Source: JBBCJR01 sp037190805
GTDB taxonomy: Bacteria > Pseudomonadota > Alphaproteobacteria > Sphingomonadales > Sphingomonadaceae
Assembly: GCA_037190805.1 (NCBI GenBank)
Contig: JBBCJR010000015.1
Span: forward strand, 1 to 64,000
Direction of reading: 5' to 3'
Length of the DNA stretch: 64,000 nucleotides
A program made the translations under genes and the position numbers. Numbering within the stretch: position 1 is the stretch's first letter; every line of letters begins with the position of its first letter. A model generated the notes under the pieces. That model searched no databases. It was not told the DNA's origin and saw nothing but the letters and a program-made list of their open reading frames with translations. Shown here one piece after another: positions 29,107 through 38,995 of the stretch.

Positions 29107-29529
29107 TCAGCCGACGATTTCTTCCGGCTTGAAGAAATAGGCGATCTCGATCGCGGCATTCTCGTCGCTGTCGGAACCGTGGACGCTGTTCGCCTCGATC
29201 GATTCGGCGTGCACCTTGCGGATCGTGCCTTCGTCGGCATTGGCCGGGTTGGTGGCGCCCATGATCTGGCGGTTGCGGGCGACGGCGTCCTCACCCTCCA
29301 GGACCTGGACGACGACCGGGCCGGAAATCATGAAATCGACCAGCTCGCCGAAGAAGGGGCGTTCCTTGTGGACGGCGTAGAAGCCTTCGGCCTGCTCGCG
29401 GGTCATGTGGATGCGCTTGGATGCGACGACGCGCAGGCCGGCTTCCTCCAGCATCCGGGTGACGGCGCCGGTCAGGTTGCGGCGGGTGGCATCGGGCTTG
29501 ATGATCGAAAAGGTGCGGGTCGTCGCCAT
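29107..29529 (-). CDS. ndk: Nucleoside diphosphate kinase
   Basis: Balances NTP and dNTP pools by a phospho-histidine ping-pong mechanism. 140 residues, the standard size. FSIIKPDATRRNLTGAV starts the fold; RNQ-type IMGATNPANADEGTIR and the active-site His in ANSVHGSDSDENA are present. ATG 29529 gives the standard N-terminus; the frame continues upstream without conservation. It lies downstream of holC on the same strand. Confidence 0.97.
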   Translation of the reverse strand: MATTRTFSIIKPDATRRNLTGAVTRMLEEAGLRVVASKRIHMTREQAEGFYAVHKERPFFGELVDFMISGPVVVQVLEGEDAVARNRQIMGATNPANADEGTIRKVHAESIEANSVHGSDSDENAAIEIAYFFKPEEIVG

Positions 29530-29610
29530 GGCGAGCGGTGCTCCATGTGAAGTGAAGGTTAAGACCGGAAAGTCGGCGCGCTCCTTAGCGGCAGGAGCGC
29601 TCCAGCGCAA

Positions 29611-30039
29611 TCATGGCCCTTCCGTCCAGCGTCCACGCCCGTCCTGCTTCCAGTAATGGCGCTCACCATCCACCGTACGCCAGGCCGCGCGGGCAGCGGC
29701 GATCTCGTCCTCGCCGAACAGGAAGAAGACGCGCTCATAGCCCGCCGGCGGCTCGATCCATCGTCCGTCGGCGAGAATCAGGCGAGTTGCGGCGTTGAGC
29801 GGCGCCGGATCGGCCGACAGCAGCACCGGTTGCGTCGCATCGTCGCTTCCCCCCTCCAACCCATGGGGCAGGAAGCTGTCTGGCGCGAAGCTCCACAGCA
29901 CCGCGTCAAGCTGGGCAAGCAGCCCCGGCTCCTCCGCGCGGACCAGCGCCCGCGCGCCATCGTCCAGCACCCGCTGGACGAGGCGCGGCAGCACCGCTTC
30001 CACCGGGGACGCGGTGAGATGGTAGAAATCGACCCGCAA
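29611..30039 (-). CDS. holC: DNA polymerase III chi subunit
   Basis: Clamp-loader accessory subunit that links Pol III to SSB, 142 residues. The N-terminal RVDFYHLTASPVEAVLPRLVQ and central LWSFAPDSFLPHGL are typical of HolC. No ATG is available at the conserved N-terminus; a TTG at 30039, eight bases past the pepA stop and preceded by GAGGCGG, gives the expected MRVDFYHL start. Adjacency to pepA is conserved across proteobacteria and supports the call. Confidence 0.9.
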   Translation of the reverse strand: MRVDFYHLTASPVEAVLPRLVQRVLDDGARALVRAEEPGLLAQLDAVLWSFAPDSFLPHGLEGGSDDATQPVLLSADPAPLNAATRLILADGRWIEPPAGYERVFFLFGEDEIAAARAAWRTVDGERHYWKQDGRGRWTEGP

Positions 30040-30046
30040 GACCGCC

Positions 30047-31522
30047 TCAGGCCAGTTCGTGCCGCTCCGCGATGTAGCGGTCGAGCAGGCGGACGCCATA
30101 GCCGGTCGCCCCCTTGTCCCACACCGGGCCGGGCTTTGCCGCCCACACCATGCCGGCGATGTCGAGATGCGCCCATTTCACGCCATCGTTGACGAAACGC
30201 TTGATGAACTGCGCGGCGGTGATCGAGCCCGCGCCGCGCGGCCCGACATTCTTCATGTCGGCGATCGGGCTGTCGATCAGCTTGTCGTAGGCCTCGCCCA
30301 GCGGGAAGCGCCACAGCGGGTCGCCGCTGGCCTTGCCGGCGTCGAGCAGGTCGGTCGCCAGCCCGTCGTCGTTGCTGAACAGCCCGCCATGAATGTCGCC
30401 CAACGCAATGATCATGGCGCCGGTCAGGGTGGCGAGGTCGATCAGCAGCGCCGGCTCATATTCGCGCTGCGCCCAGGTGATCGCGTCGCACAGCACCAGC
30501 CGCCCCTCGGCATCAGTGTTGATCACCTCGACGGTCTGGCCAGACATGGTGGTGACGACGTCGCCCGGCCGCTGGGCGGTGCCCGACGGCATGTTCTCGA
30601 CCAGCCCGCAGATGCCGACGACATGCGCTCTCGCTTTCCGCCCGGCCAGCGCCATCATCGTGCCGGCGACGGCGGCGGCGCCGCCCATGTCCCACTTCAT
30701 ATCCTCCATGCCGGCCGCCGGCTTGATCGAGATGCCCCCGGTGTCGAACGTTACCCCCTTGCCCACCAGCACCACCGGCCGTTTCGCCTTGCCGTCCGTG
30801 CCGTCCCATTCCATCGCCAGCAGGCGCGGCGGGCGCGCCGATCCTTGCGACACACCGAGCAGCGCCCCCATGCCCAGCGCGCTCATCTCAGCCTCGTCCA
30901 GCACCCGGATGCGGACGCCCAGTTCGGCCAGCCGCTGGCACCGTTCGACGAAGGTTTCGGGATAGATGATGTTGGCCGGCTCCGTCACAAGCTCGCGCGC
31001 GAAAGCGACACCGTCAGCAATCCGGGCCAGCGGCGTGTACGCCGCCTCGGCGCGCGGGCCGCCGCCCACGACGATGATTTCAGTGACGCTCGGCCGCTGC
31101 TTTTCAGGCAGACGGGTACGATAGACATCGTGCCGCCAGCCGCGCAGCAGGGCGCCATAGGCCAGTCTTGCCGCCGCCGAAGCCAGTCCGATGGCCGGAT
31201 CCAGGCCGGTGACGTCGATCACCAGTCGGGTTTCACCCGACGTCAGCAGCCGCGCCATCACCGCGCCGCCCGCCCGTTCGAAGACACCCGCGTCCGCCGT
31301 CGCCGGATCGCCGATGCCAAGAAGCAGGATGCGGCTTTCCGGCCGCTCCGCCGGCGCCAGCAGTTCCACGATCGCCGCCGTTTCGCCGTCGAAGCGCGCG
31401 GTTGCCGCCGCACGCTGGGCGAGCGACGCCAACGTCGCATCGGTCACCGCGCCGCCCTTGGCGATCGGCACGATCAGCGCATGGGCTTCTGCAGGGCGTT
31501 CGGAGGCGAAAACGATCTTCAT
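30047..31522 (-). CDS. pepA: Leucyl aminopeptidase
   Basis: Cytoplasmic M17 aminopeptidase requiring two metal ions, 491 residues. Metal- and catalysis-related blocks are VLVGKGVTFDTGGISIK (Lys, Asp), the EDMKWDMGGAAAV Asp, and the family signature NTDAEGRLVLCDA. The N-terminal macro-like domain precedes these. ATG 31522 gives MKIVFASERPAEAH; earlier in-frame starts add low-complexity sequence. holC follows eight bases later, and lptD diverges upstream across 161 bases. Confidence 0.96.
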   Translation of the reverse strand: MKIVFASERPAEAHALIVPIAKGGAVTDATLASLAQRAAATARFDGETAAIVELLAPAERPESRILLLGIGDPATADAGVFERAGGAVMARLLTSGETRLVIDVTGLDPAIGLASAAARLAYGALLRGWRHDVYRTRLPEKQRPSVTEIIVVGGGPRAEAAYTPLARIADGVAFARELVTEPANIIYPETFVERCQRLAELGVRIRVLDEAEMSALGMGALLGVSQGSARPPRLLAMEWDGTDGKAKRPVVLVGKGVTFDTGGISIKPAAGMEDMKWDMGGAAAVAGTMMALAGRKARAHVVGICGLVENMPSGTAQRPGDVVTTMSGQTVEVINTDAEGRLVLCDAITWAQREYEPALLIDLATLTGAMIIALGDIHGGLFSNDDGLATDLLDAGKASGDPLWRFPLGEAYDKLIDSPIADMKNVGPRGAGSITAAQFIKRFVNDGVKWAHLDIAGMVWAAKPGPVWDKGATGYGVRLLDRYIAERHELA

Positions 31523-31683
31523 GCGGATATCCTTACCAAGGGCGGCGGATCGACAGGCGGCGACAGGCGCCAGCCGTCCCTTAGCCGCCACGGCGCGGCG
31601 CTGCCAAGGGCAGCCCCGTTGCACGCGCGGCCGGACGGTGCGATACGCGGCCGCTTGTCGTCACTCGCGCCGCGGACAGTCTC

Positions 31684-33927
31684 GTGCAGTCGCCGATCAT
31701 TTCTCCATCCCTGATCGTTGCGCTTGCCCTGGCTGCGCCGATGCCCGCATTGGCCCAGGCAGGCGCCCCGGCGACATTGTCTGCATCCGCGCCCACCACC
31801 CCCGATCCGGCGGACCCCAATGCCGACGTCGTCGACTTCGCTGCGGACCGGCTGGACTATGACAACAATGCCGAGATCGTTACCGCAGCGGGCAATGTCG
31901 TCATGCGCCGCCAGGGCAATCGGTTGAATGCCAACACCGTGACCTGGAATCGCACCACGGGACGGGTGGTGGCCAGCGGTGATGTCGCCCTCACGGGGGC
32001 GGAAGGCGACACCGCCTATGGCGACGAAATCGAGCTGACCGACACGTTAAGGGACGGCGTTGTCGACAACATGCTGCTGGTTCTCGGCAATGGCGGGCGA
32101 ATCGCCGCGCGCACGGGCACGCGATCGAACGATGTCACCGTGCTTGACTACGCCACCTATTCTCCCTGCCGCGTGGTCGACGATGGTAACTGCCCGAAAG
32201 ATCCGCTGTGGCAGCTGAACGCACGCCAGGTCCGTCACGATCCAGTGCGTCATCGCATCTATTATCGCGACGCGCGGCTGGAATTGCTGGGCGTGCCGAT
32301 CATCGCCCTGCCCCGGATGTCGCATCCCGACGGCAGCGTGAACGGATCGACCGGCCTTCTCGTCCCCAACGCCCGCTACAGCCGGCTGAACGGGATCGAA
32401 GTCGCCGCGCCCTATTATTTCAAGTTGTCGACGGATGCCGACCTGACCTTCACGCCGCGCCTCTACAGCAAGGTGCTGCCGGCGCTGGAGGTCGGCTATC
32501 GACGGCTGACCGATCTTGGCGCCTTCCAGGTCGGCGGCCTGCTGACCTATGGCGAACGGCGGCCGGGTTTCTTCGATTCCGACGGCGCCGGCGTGGTGCG
32601 CGAGGATGTCCGTGCCTATCTGCACGCCAATGGCCAGTTGCAGTTCGACCCGCGGTGGCGACTGACCTTTGCCGGGCGGGTGGCAACCGACAAGACCTTC
32701 CTGCGACGTTACGACGTGACCCGTGACGATCGCCTGCGCAATTTCATTGAAGCGGAACGCTTTGGCTCCGAAACCTATCTGTCGGTGGCAGGATGGGCGG
32801 TGCAGACGCTGCGGTTCGGCGATCCACAGGGCCAGCAGGCGATCGCCCTGCCCGCGATCGATTTCCGCTGGCGGCCGCTCGACACCGTGATGGGCGGCCG
32901 GATTGAAGCCGCGGTGAACAGCCTCGGCATCGTCCGCACCGATGGTCAGGACACGCGCCGGGCGCTGGCCAGCATCCGTTGGGATCTGCGCCGCGTGACG
33001 ACCGGCGGGCAGCGGATAACGCTGACCGGCCTTGGACGCGGCGATATCTACCACAGCAATGGCAACAGCCTGAATCCGGTTGCCGACTATGCCGGACTGT
33101 CCGGCTTCAGGAGCCGCGCGATCGGCGCGGCGGCGATCGACGTCGACTGGCCGCTGGCCGGATCGCTGTTTGGAGGACAGCAGGTGCTGTCACCCCGCGT
33201 TCAGCTGGCGGCTTCTGCGGCCTCGGCCAATACCGCCATCCCGAACGAGGATTCGCGCGCCTTCGACCTCGAGGATTCGAATCTGTTCTCGCTCAACCGG
33301 TTCGCCGGCTACGACAGGTGGGAAGATGGCGCACGGGTCACCTATGGCGCCGACTGGTCGCTCGACCTGCCGGGCTTCGCGATCCGGTCATCACTCGGGC
33401 AAAGCTATCGACTGAGCGACAAGCCCGCCCTGTTCCCGGACGGCACCGGGCTGACCGACCGCTTTTCCGACTATGTTGGACGCACCACCGTGCAGTTCCG
33501 GCGTTTCCTAACGCTGACCCACCGCTTCCGGCTGGACAAGGACAATTTCGCCGTCCGTCGCAACGAGATCGATGCCGTGGTCGGCACCAACCGGACCTAT
33601 GCCACGGTGGGCTATCTGCGGCTGAACCGCAACATCGTCACTGGTGATCTGGGTGACCGCGAGGAGGTTCGTCTGGGCGGGCGCTGGGCGTTCGCGCGCT
33701 ACTGGTCCGTGTTCGGATCGACCGTCGTCGATCTGACCTCGCGGCGCGAGGACCCCTTGACCACCGCCGACGGTTTCGAGCCGATCCGCCACCGGCTGGG
33801 CCTGTCCTATGAGGACGAATGTCTGGAGATCGGCGTGACCTGGCGCAAGGATTATACTGCGGTCGGCGATGCCCGCACGGGCAGCACCTATATGTTCCGT
33901 ATCGCGCTTAAGAATCTGGGGCGCTAA
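31684..33927 (+). CDS. lptD: LPS-assembly protein LptD
   Basis: Outer-membrane beta-barrel that, with LptE, inserts lipopolysaccharide into the outer leaflet. 747 residues. A signal peptide (SLIVALALAAPMPALAQA) is followed by an OstA/LptA-like N-terminal domain (about residues 45-160, with YDNNAEIVTAAGNVVMRR) and then the barrel. Cysteines in TYSPCRVVDDGNC and DECLEIGV are placed where LptD disulfides usually form. The start is GTG 31684, since no ATG or TTG is in frame upstream. It leads lptD-surA-pdxA-rsmA, an order also known from E. coli. Confidence 0.94.
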   Translation: MQSPIISPSLIVALALAAPMPALAQAGAPATLSASAPTTPDPADPNADVVDFAADRLDYDNNAEIVTAAGNVVMRRQGNRLNANTVTWNRTTGRVVASGDVALTGAEGDTAYGDEIELTDTLRDGVVDNMLLVLGNGGRIAARTGTRSNDVTVLDYATYSPCRVVDDGNCPKDPLWQLNARQVRHDPVRHRIYYRDARLELLGVPIIALPRMSHPDGSVNGSTGLLVPNARYSRLNGIEVAAPYYFKLSTDADLTFTPRLYSKVLPALEVGYRRLTDLGAFQVGGLLTYGERRPGFFDSDGAGVVREDVRAYLHANGQLQFDPRWRLTFAGRVATDKTFLRRYDVTRDDRLRNFIEAERFGSETYLSVAGWAVQTLRFGDPQGQQAIALPAIDFRWRPLDTVMGGRIEAAVNSLGIVRTDGQDTRRALASIRWDLRRVTTGGQRITLTGLGRGDIYHSNGNSLNPVADYAGLSGFRSRAIGAAAIDVDWPLAGSLFGGQQVLSPRVQLAASAASANTAIPNEDSRAFDLEDSNLFSLNRFAGYDRWEDGARVTYGADWSLDLPGFAIRSSLGQSYRLSDKPALFPDGTGLTDRFSDYVGRTTVQFRRFLTLTHRFRLDKDNFAVRRNEIDAVVGTNRTYATVGYLRLNRNIVTGDLGDREEVRLGGRWAFARYWSVFGSTVVDLTSRREDPLTTADGFEPIRHRLGLSYEDECLEIGVTWRKDYTAVGDARTGSTYMFRIALKNLGR

Positions 33928-34031
33928 GCTTGGGTTCAGCCAAGGATCGCTAGAAGATCGCCTGGACTTTGCCTCGGGGCGGCCATGGTGTAGGCGTCGC
34001 ATGACTTGGGGGGCGGGGAGAGATTTTTTAC

Positions 34032-35345
34032 ATGCATCTGCGTTTGCTTTTGCTCGCCTCAGCGATCCTTGCCGTGCCCATCGCGGCCCAGAGCATCGCG
34101 GAAAATTCCGATCTTGGGCTGCCAAGCGACCTGACCGTTTTCGGCCCGACCGACCCGACGATCCGCAAGGCGACGGCGCTGGTCAATGGCGAGGTCATCA
34201 CCGATACCGACGTCGAACAGCGGCTGAACCTCGTGCTGACCGCCAATGGCGGCCGCATAACCGGCGAGGAGCGCGAGCGGTTGCGCCTGCAGGTGCTGCG
34301 CAACCTGATCGACGAGAAGCTGCAGATCCAGGAGGCGCGCAGTCACGAAGTGACCGTGGCCGAGGAGGAGGTCGAGCAGACCTTCCAGCGCGTCGCCGCC
34401 AATTTCCGCCAGCAACCGGCGCAGTTCGCCGATTATCTGAAGAACAACGGATCATCGGCCAACTCGCTGAAGCAGCAGGTCCGTGGCGAACTGGCGTGGA
34501 ATCGCCTGCTCCGCAGCCGGATCGAGCCCTTCGTCAACGTCGGTGACGAGGAAGTGACCCTCATCATCAACAAGCTGAACGCAGCCAAGGGAACCGAGGA
34601 ATATCGCGTCGGCGAGATTTTCCTGTCCGCCACGCCCGAAACCAGGGCCGAGGTTCGGGCCAACGCCTCGCGTATTCTCGATCAGCTGCGCGGCGGCGCA
34701 TCGTTCGTCGCCTATGCGCGCCAGTTTTCCGAGGCTTCGACCGCCGCACTCGGCGGCGAGCTGGGTTGGGTTCGCCCCGCCCAGCTTCAGGACAATGTGG
34801 CCAAGGCCGTTACCGAAATTCAGCCGGGTTCGGTCAGCGAGCCGATCGACGTGCCGGGCGGCGTGATGCTGGTCGCGTTGATCGAGAAACGCTCGGTACT
34901 GGGCGCCGATCCGATGGAAGCAGTACTCAGCCTCAAACAGATTTCGGTCAATTTCCCGGCCGGCACCAGCGAGGCTCAAGCTGGGCCGAAGGTTGAGGCG
35001 TTGAGCGCCGCTACCCGCAATATGGGCGGCTGCGGCCGCGCCGAGGAAGTGGCCAGCTCCGTTGGCGGCGAAGTGGTTCAGAATGACGGCGTCCGCATGC
35101 GCGAACTGCCGGAGCAGTTGCAGCAGATCGTCGGACGGCTCAGCACCGGCGAGGCGACACCGCCCTTCGGATCTCTGGAGGAAGGCGTCCGCGTCCTCAT
35201 CCTGTGCGGACGCGACGAAAGCCAGGCGGCCTCCGCCCCCTCGTTCGACGAGGTCTATAGCCAGCTGAACGACCAGCGCGTCAACATGCGTGCCCAGCGT
35301 TATCTCCGAGATCTGCGGCGTGATGCGGTGGTCGACTATCGTTGA
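34032..35345 (+). CDS. surA: Periplasmic chaperone / peptidyl-prolyl isomerase SurA
   Basis: Escorts outer-membrane proteins, including LptD, through the periplasm. 437 residues. The signal peptide is MHLRLLLLASAILAVPIAAQ; a SurA N-terminal domain (ATALVNGEVITDTDVEQRL onward) is followed by a parvulin domain around residues 190-290 (GEIFLS, YARQFSEAS, GGELGWVRPAQL) and a more divergent second parvulin-like region before the C-terminal helix. It lies 104 bases after lptD and overlaps pdxA by 23 bases. Confidence 0.93.
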   Translation: MHLRLLLLASAILAVPIAAQSIAENSDLGLPSDLTVFGPTDPTIRKATALVNGEVITDTDVEQRLNLVLTANGGRITGEERERLRLQVLRNLIDEKLQIQEARSHEVTVAEEEVEQTFQRVAANFRQQPAQFADYLKNNGSSANSLKQQVRGELAWNRLLRSRIEPFVNVGDEEVTLIINKLNAAKGTEEYRVGEIFLSATPETRAEVRANASRILDQLRGGASFVAYARQFSEASTAALGGELGWVRPAQLQDNVAKAVTEIQPGSVSEPIDVPGGVMLVALIEKRSVLGADPMEAVLSLKQISVNFPAGTSEAQAGPKVEALSAATRNMGGCGRAEEVASSVGGEVVQNDGVRMRELPEQLQQIVGRLSTGEATPPFGSLEEGVRVLILCGRDESQAASAPSFDEVYSQLNDQRVNMRAQRYLRDLRRDAVVDYR

Positions 35346-36351
35346 CGGTGAGCCTCTCCCCCCGCTGACGGTGTCGCTGGGCGATCCGGCCGGCATCGGG
35401 CCGGAAATCGTGGCCAAGGCTTGGGAAGCGCGCGCGCGCAGGCGTCTGGCCTGCTTCTTCGCGGTCGGCGATATTCGTTCGATCGAGGCCGTGTGGCAGG
35501 GGCCGGTGGTTCGCATCGGCGGTCCGGACGAGGCCCGAGACCTTTTCGACAAGGCGCTGCCGATCATCCAGGTCGACGATCCCGGCGACATCGTGCCCGG
35601 ATCACCCAATCTGGCCGGCGCCCGCTGTGCGCTCGATTCGCTGGAGATCGCGGTCGGCCTCGCCCGTTCCGGAGCGGCTAGCGCGCTGGTCACCGGCCCG
35701 GTCTCCAAGGCGGAGCTTTACGCCATCGGCTTCACCCACCCCGGCCAGACCGAGTTCGTCGCCGAACGCTGCGGCATCGCACGCGAAAACGCCGCGATGA
35801 TGATGATCGGCCCGACCCTGCGAACCGTGCCGGTGACGATCCACGAGCGCTTGCGCGACGTTCCCGATCTTCTCACGATCGAGCTGATCCTGGCCCGCAT
35901 CCGCACCACCGCGCGGGGCCTGAAACGTCATTTCGGTATCATCGACCCGCGCATCGTCGTGTCCGGCCTCAACCCGCATGCCGGGGAAAGCGGCGCGATG
36001 GGCGATGAGGAGATCGAGATCATTCGTCCCGCGATCGAGCTGGCTGTCGCCGAGGGCATCGATGCCACCGGTCCCTTCGCCGCGGACGCGCTGTTCGACG
36101 ATTATGCCCGTTCCGGCTATGATGCGGCGGTCTGCATGTATCATGATCAGGCCCTGATCCCGCTGAAGGCGCTTCATTTCGACGCCGGGATCAATATGAC
36201 GCTGGGCCTGCCCATCGTACGCACCGCGCCGGACCATGGCACTGCCTTCGCACTCGCCGGTCGCAGCCGCGCCCGCGCCGACGCGATGATTGCCGCCATC
36301 GAAACCGCCGCCAGCTGCGCCCTCCATCGCCGCGCCGGCACCGACTGCTGA
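35323..36351 (+). CDS. pdxA: 4-hydroxythreonine-4-phosphate dehydrogenase
   Basis: NAD-dependent oxidation in the pyridoxal 5'-phosphate pathway, about 342 residues. SLGDPAGIGPEIVAKA starts the fold; the metal-binding histidines are in FTHPGQTE, NPHAGESGAMGDEE and CMYHDQALIPLK, the last also being the signature end. Start at ATG 35323 (MRWSTIVDGEPL), overlapping the surA 3' end by 23 bases; ATG 35290 is possible but deeper inside surA. rsmA follows 12 bases after the stop. Confidence 0.94.
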   Translation: MRWSTIVDGEPLPPLTVSLGDPAGIGPEIVAKAWEARARRRLACFFAVGDIRSIEAVWQGPVVRIGGPDEARDLFDKALPIIQVDDPGDIVPGSPNLAGARCALDSLEIAVGLARSGAASALVTGPVSKAELYAIGFTHPGQTEFVAERCGIARENAAMMMIGPTLRTVPVTIHERLRDVPDLLTIELILARIRTTARGLKRHFGIIDPRIVVSGLNPHAGESGAMGDEEIEIIRPAIELAVAEGIDATGPFAADALFDDYARSGYDAAVCMYHDQALIPLKALHFDAGINMTLGLPIVRTAPDHGTAFALAGRSRARADAMIAAIETAASCALHRRAGTDC

Positions 36352-36363
36352 ACCGACGATCGG

Positions 36364-37200
36364 ATGAGCCTGAAAGACCTGCCGCCGCTCAAAGCGGTGA
36401 TCGCCGAAGCGGGGCTGTCGGCGAAGAAGGCGCTGGGCCAGAACTTCCTGCTCGACGGTAACCTGCTCGACCGCATCGCCCGCGTGCCGGGGCCGCTCGA
36501 GGGTTGCCGGGTTTATGAGGTCGGACCCGGCCCCGGTGGCCTGACCCGCGCCCTGCTCAGGGCCGGCGCACAGGTCACCGCGGTCGAGCACGACAAACGC
36601 GCGATCCCGATCCTGGAAACGCTATCGGCAGCGGCGGATGGCCGGCTGACCGTCGTTCATGGCGATGCGTTGGCAGAGGACGAGGAACGCCGCCTTGGCC
36701 GCGACATTCACGTCGTCGCCAACCTTCCCTATAATATCGGCACCGTGCTCCTCACCCGCTGGCTGACGGCGTCGTGGCGGCCCTGGTGGGCGTCATTGAC
36801 CCTGATGCTGCAAAAGGAAGTTGCCGAACGGCTGGTCGCCTCGCCGGGAACGTCCGACTATGGCCGGCTGGCGGTCCTCGCCCAATGGCGCAGCCGCCCG
36901 CGCATCGCGTTCGAGGTCAACCGCATGGCCTTCGTGCCGCCGCCCAAGGTGACATCGGCGGTCATCCACATTCTCCCCGGCGAGGCGCCGGCGGATGTGT
37001 CGGTCAGAACCCTCGAACGGTTGACGGCGGCTGCCTTCGGCCAACGGCGCAAGATGCTGCGGCAAAGCCTGAAGGGCGTGCCGGGCGCCCTCGCCGCGCT
37101 CGACACGCTGGGTATCGATCCGGCCCGGCGTGGAGAAACCCTGACCGTCGACGATTATATCGGGGTGGCGAGGACGCTGGACGCCGCCCGCCCCGCCTGA
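36364..37200 (+). CDS. rsmA: 16S rRNA dimethyladenosine transferase RsmA (KsgA)
   Basis: Dimethylates A1518 and A1519 of 16S rRNA during late small-subunit assembly. 278 residues. LGQNFLLDGNLLDRI precedes the SAM-binding VYEVGPGPGGLTRALL; the catalytic NLPYNIG motif is intact, and the C-terminal helical domain ends the protein. It closes the lptD-surA-pdxA-rsmA cluster and converges on the TPR protein gene across 44 bases. Confidence 0.97.
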   Translation: MSLKDLPPLKAVIAEAGLSAKKALGQNFLLDGNLLDRIARVPGPLEGCRVYEVGPGPGGLTRALLRAGAQVTAVEHDKRAIPILETLSAAADGRLTVVHGDALAEDEERRLGRDIHVVANLPYNIGTVLLTRWLTASWRPWWASLTLMLQKEVAERLVASPGTSDYGRLAVLAQWRSRPRIAFEVNRMAFVPPPKVTSAVIHILPGEAPADVSVRTLERLTAAAFGQRRKMLRQSLKGVPGALAALDTLGIDPARRGETLTVDDYIGVARTLDAARPA

Positions 37201-37244
37201 AAATTTGAGCGGGCGCCGCGTTGTCGTCAGCGGTCCCCCCTCGC

Positions 37245-37769
37245 TCAGTTGGCGTCGGTTTCTTTCTCGGTGGGGTCGGGCACCGAGGTCGCCTCGGTCT
37301 TGGCGACAACCGCCGGCGGCGGGCCCTTGGCGATGGCTGCGGTCAGGCGGGTCGCCGGCGCGCAGTCCGCCTTGCAGAGCGACTTGATGCGCGCGAGGTT
37401 GATCTGCGCCTTGGTGACCGCGCCCCGCTGAATCAACGCCTCGCCCTGCCCTTCGAGCGCGGCGAGATCGTTGGGGTCCATCTGCAGGGCTTCACGATAG
37501 AGGCGCACGGCCTTGCCGGGCAGTTCCTGCGCGCGGGCCACCTCCGCCAGCGCGATCAGCGCGCCGCGGTTGCGCGGATCGACGGCCAGCGCGGTTTCGA
37601 AAAGATTGGCCGCATCCAGATGCGCGCCCCGCGCCAGCGCCTGCCGGCCCTGCTGGACCAGCGCGGTGGACCGTGGATTGATCTGGCTATCGGGAAGCTG
37701 ACCCTGCGCCGCGCTCGCCACGCAGGCCAGAGCCAGCGACAGGGCGATACCGAGCGGATAGTGACGCAT
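37245..37769 (-). CDS. Exported TPR-containing protein
   Basis: Periplasmic protein of 174 residues. The signal peptide MRHYPLGIALSLALACVASAAQG is followed by about three TPR-like helical pairs (LVQQGRQALARGAHLDAANLFETAL, ALIALAEVARAQELPGKAVRLYREAL, LAALEGQGEALIQRGAVTKA). Two cysteines (LCKADCAP) lie near a Pro/Thr-rich C-terminus. The start ATG 37769 follows GGGAG at six bases. Function unknown. It follows rsmB on the same strand by 35 bases. Confidence 0.8.
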   Translation of the reverse strand: MRHYPLGIALSLALACVASAAQGQLPDSQINPRSTALVQQGRQALARGAHLDAANLFETALAVDPRNRGALIALAEVARAQELPGKAVRLYREALQMDPNDLAALEGQGEALIQRGAVTKAQINLARIKSLCKADCAPATRLTAAIAKGPPPAVVAKTEATSVPDPTEKETDAN

Positions 37770-37804
37770 GATGAACTCCCAGATCCGATGCAGATCAATG
37801 CTTA

Positions 37805-38983
37805 TCATGGCTTTTCTGCACCGGCGATGAAAAACCCGTCGGTTTCCGTCGCCAGTGGGCTTAGCCGCACGCCGGCACCTGCCCGGGGCGTGCCGGGCAG
37901 CAGCGGCAGTGCCCGCCAATCCGGCTGGCGCGTAAGGAAGTCGGCGAACCGGTCCGCACCCTCCTCATCCAGCAATGAGCAGACGGCATAGACCAGCCGA
38001 CCGCCCGGCCGGACCAGCGCGGCCCCGATATCCAGCAGCCGCGACTGGACGAGGCCGAGCCGAGCCATCCGTTCAGGGTTCAACCGCCACCGTGCCTCGG
38101 GGTTCCGACGCCAGGTTCCGGTTCCCGAACAGGGCGCGTCGATCAGCACAATGTCCGCCTGCCCTACCCACGCGTCCAGCGCCGCCAGTTCGCGGCCGGG
38201 ATCGAGCAGCACCGACGTGATGTTGCGCGCTCCGGCCCGCTCGGCACGCGGACCGAGGCGAGAAAGCCGCCTGCGGTCCGTGTCGCTGGCGATCAGTTGC
38301 CCGTCATTCGCCATCTCGGCCGCCAGCGCCAAGGTCTTGCCGCCAGCGCCGGCGCACAAGTCGATCACCGTCATGCCCGGCCGCGCCCCGGTGGCGGCGA
38401 CGATCAACTGGCTGCCTTCGTCCTGAACCTCGAACAGTCCCTCGGCGAAGGCAGGCAGCGATTCCACCGCTGCCCCTTCCTCCAGCCGGAGACCGGTTGC
38501 AGCGCGATCAGTGGGATGCGCGCCCGGAATCATCGCGGCCAGATCGGCGCGGCTGGTCTTCAGCGTGTTGGCCCTGAGATCGAGCGGTGCGCGCTCTGCC
38601 ATGGCGCGCAGTTCCGCCTTGCCCACCGCCGGCACCAGCCGCTTCATCAGCCAGGTCGGCGCCAGGGACGGGCGGGCGCCTGGCTCCTCGGCGGTGATCG
38701 GCGCAGGGCCATGGGCGGTGCCATCGAACAGCACCGCGACCTCCGCATCCTCGCGGGCGAGGCCGACCATCGCCGCGCGACCACTGGCAGGCCGGGCGCC
38801 GGCGCGGCGGATGGCCCGATAAACCAGATCGCGCACCGCCCGCCTGTCCTTCGAACCGGCATAGCGACGATCGTGGAAATAGCGGGCGATCAGTGTGTCG
38901 GCGGCGGCCCCGTCGTCCCGGGCGGCGGCGATCACCTGATCAAGGATTTCCACCGCCGCCTGGGCGCGCGCGGCGGGGGTCAT
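37805..38983 (-). CDS. rsmB: RsmB/NOP family 16S rRNA m5C methyltransferase
   Basis: SAM-dependent cytosine-C5 RNA methyltransferase of 392 residues. A short NusB-like N-terminal helical region (about 1-80) precedes the Rossmann domain with DLCAGAGGKTLALAAEM (SAM loop) and the two cysteine motifs IDAPCSGTGTWRRNP and VYAVCSLLDEEG that perform catalysis and release. RsmB-type activity on 16S rRNA is the usual assignment, although the exact target is inferred. The start is 12 bases after the guaB stop, so it is probably co-transcribed with guaB. Confidence 0.87.
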   Translation of the reverse strand: MTPAARAQAAVEILDQVIAAARDDGAAADTLIARYFHDRRYAGSKDRRAVRDLVYRAIRRAGARPASGRAAMVGLAREDAEVAVLFDGTAHGPAPITAEEPGARPSLAPTWLMKRLVPAVGKAELRAMAERAPLDLRANTLKTSRADLAAMIPGAHPTDRAATGLRLEEGAAVESLPAFAEGLFEVQDEGSQLIVAATGARPGMTVIDLCAGAGGKTLALAAEMANDGQLIASDTDRRRLSRLGPRAERAGARNITSVLLDPGRELAALDAWVGQADIVLIDAPCSGTGTWRRNPEARWRLNPERMARLGLVQSRLLDIGAALVRPGGRLVYAVCSLLDEEGADRFADFLTRQPDWRALPLLPGTPRAGAGVRLSPLATETDGFFIAGAEKP

Positions 38984-38995
38984 GCGGCACCGCCA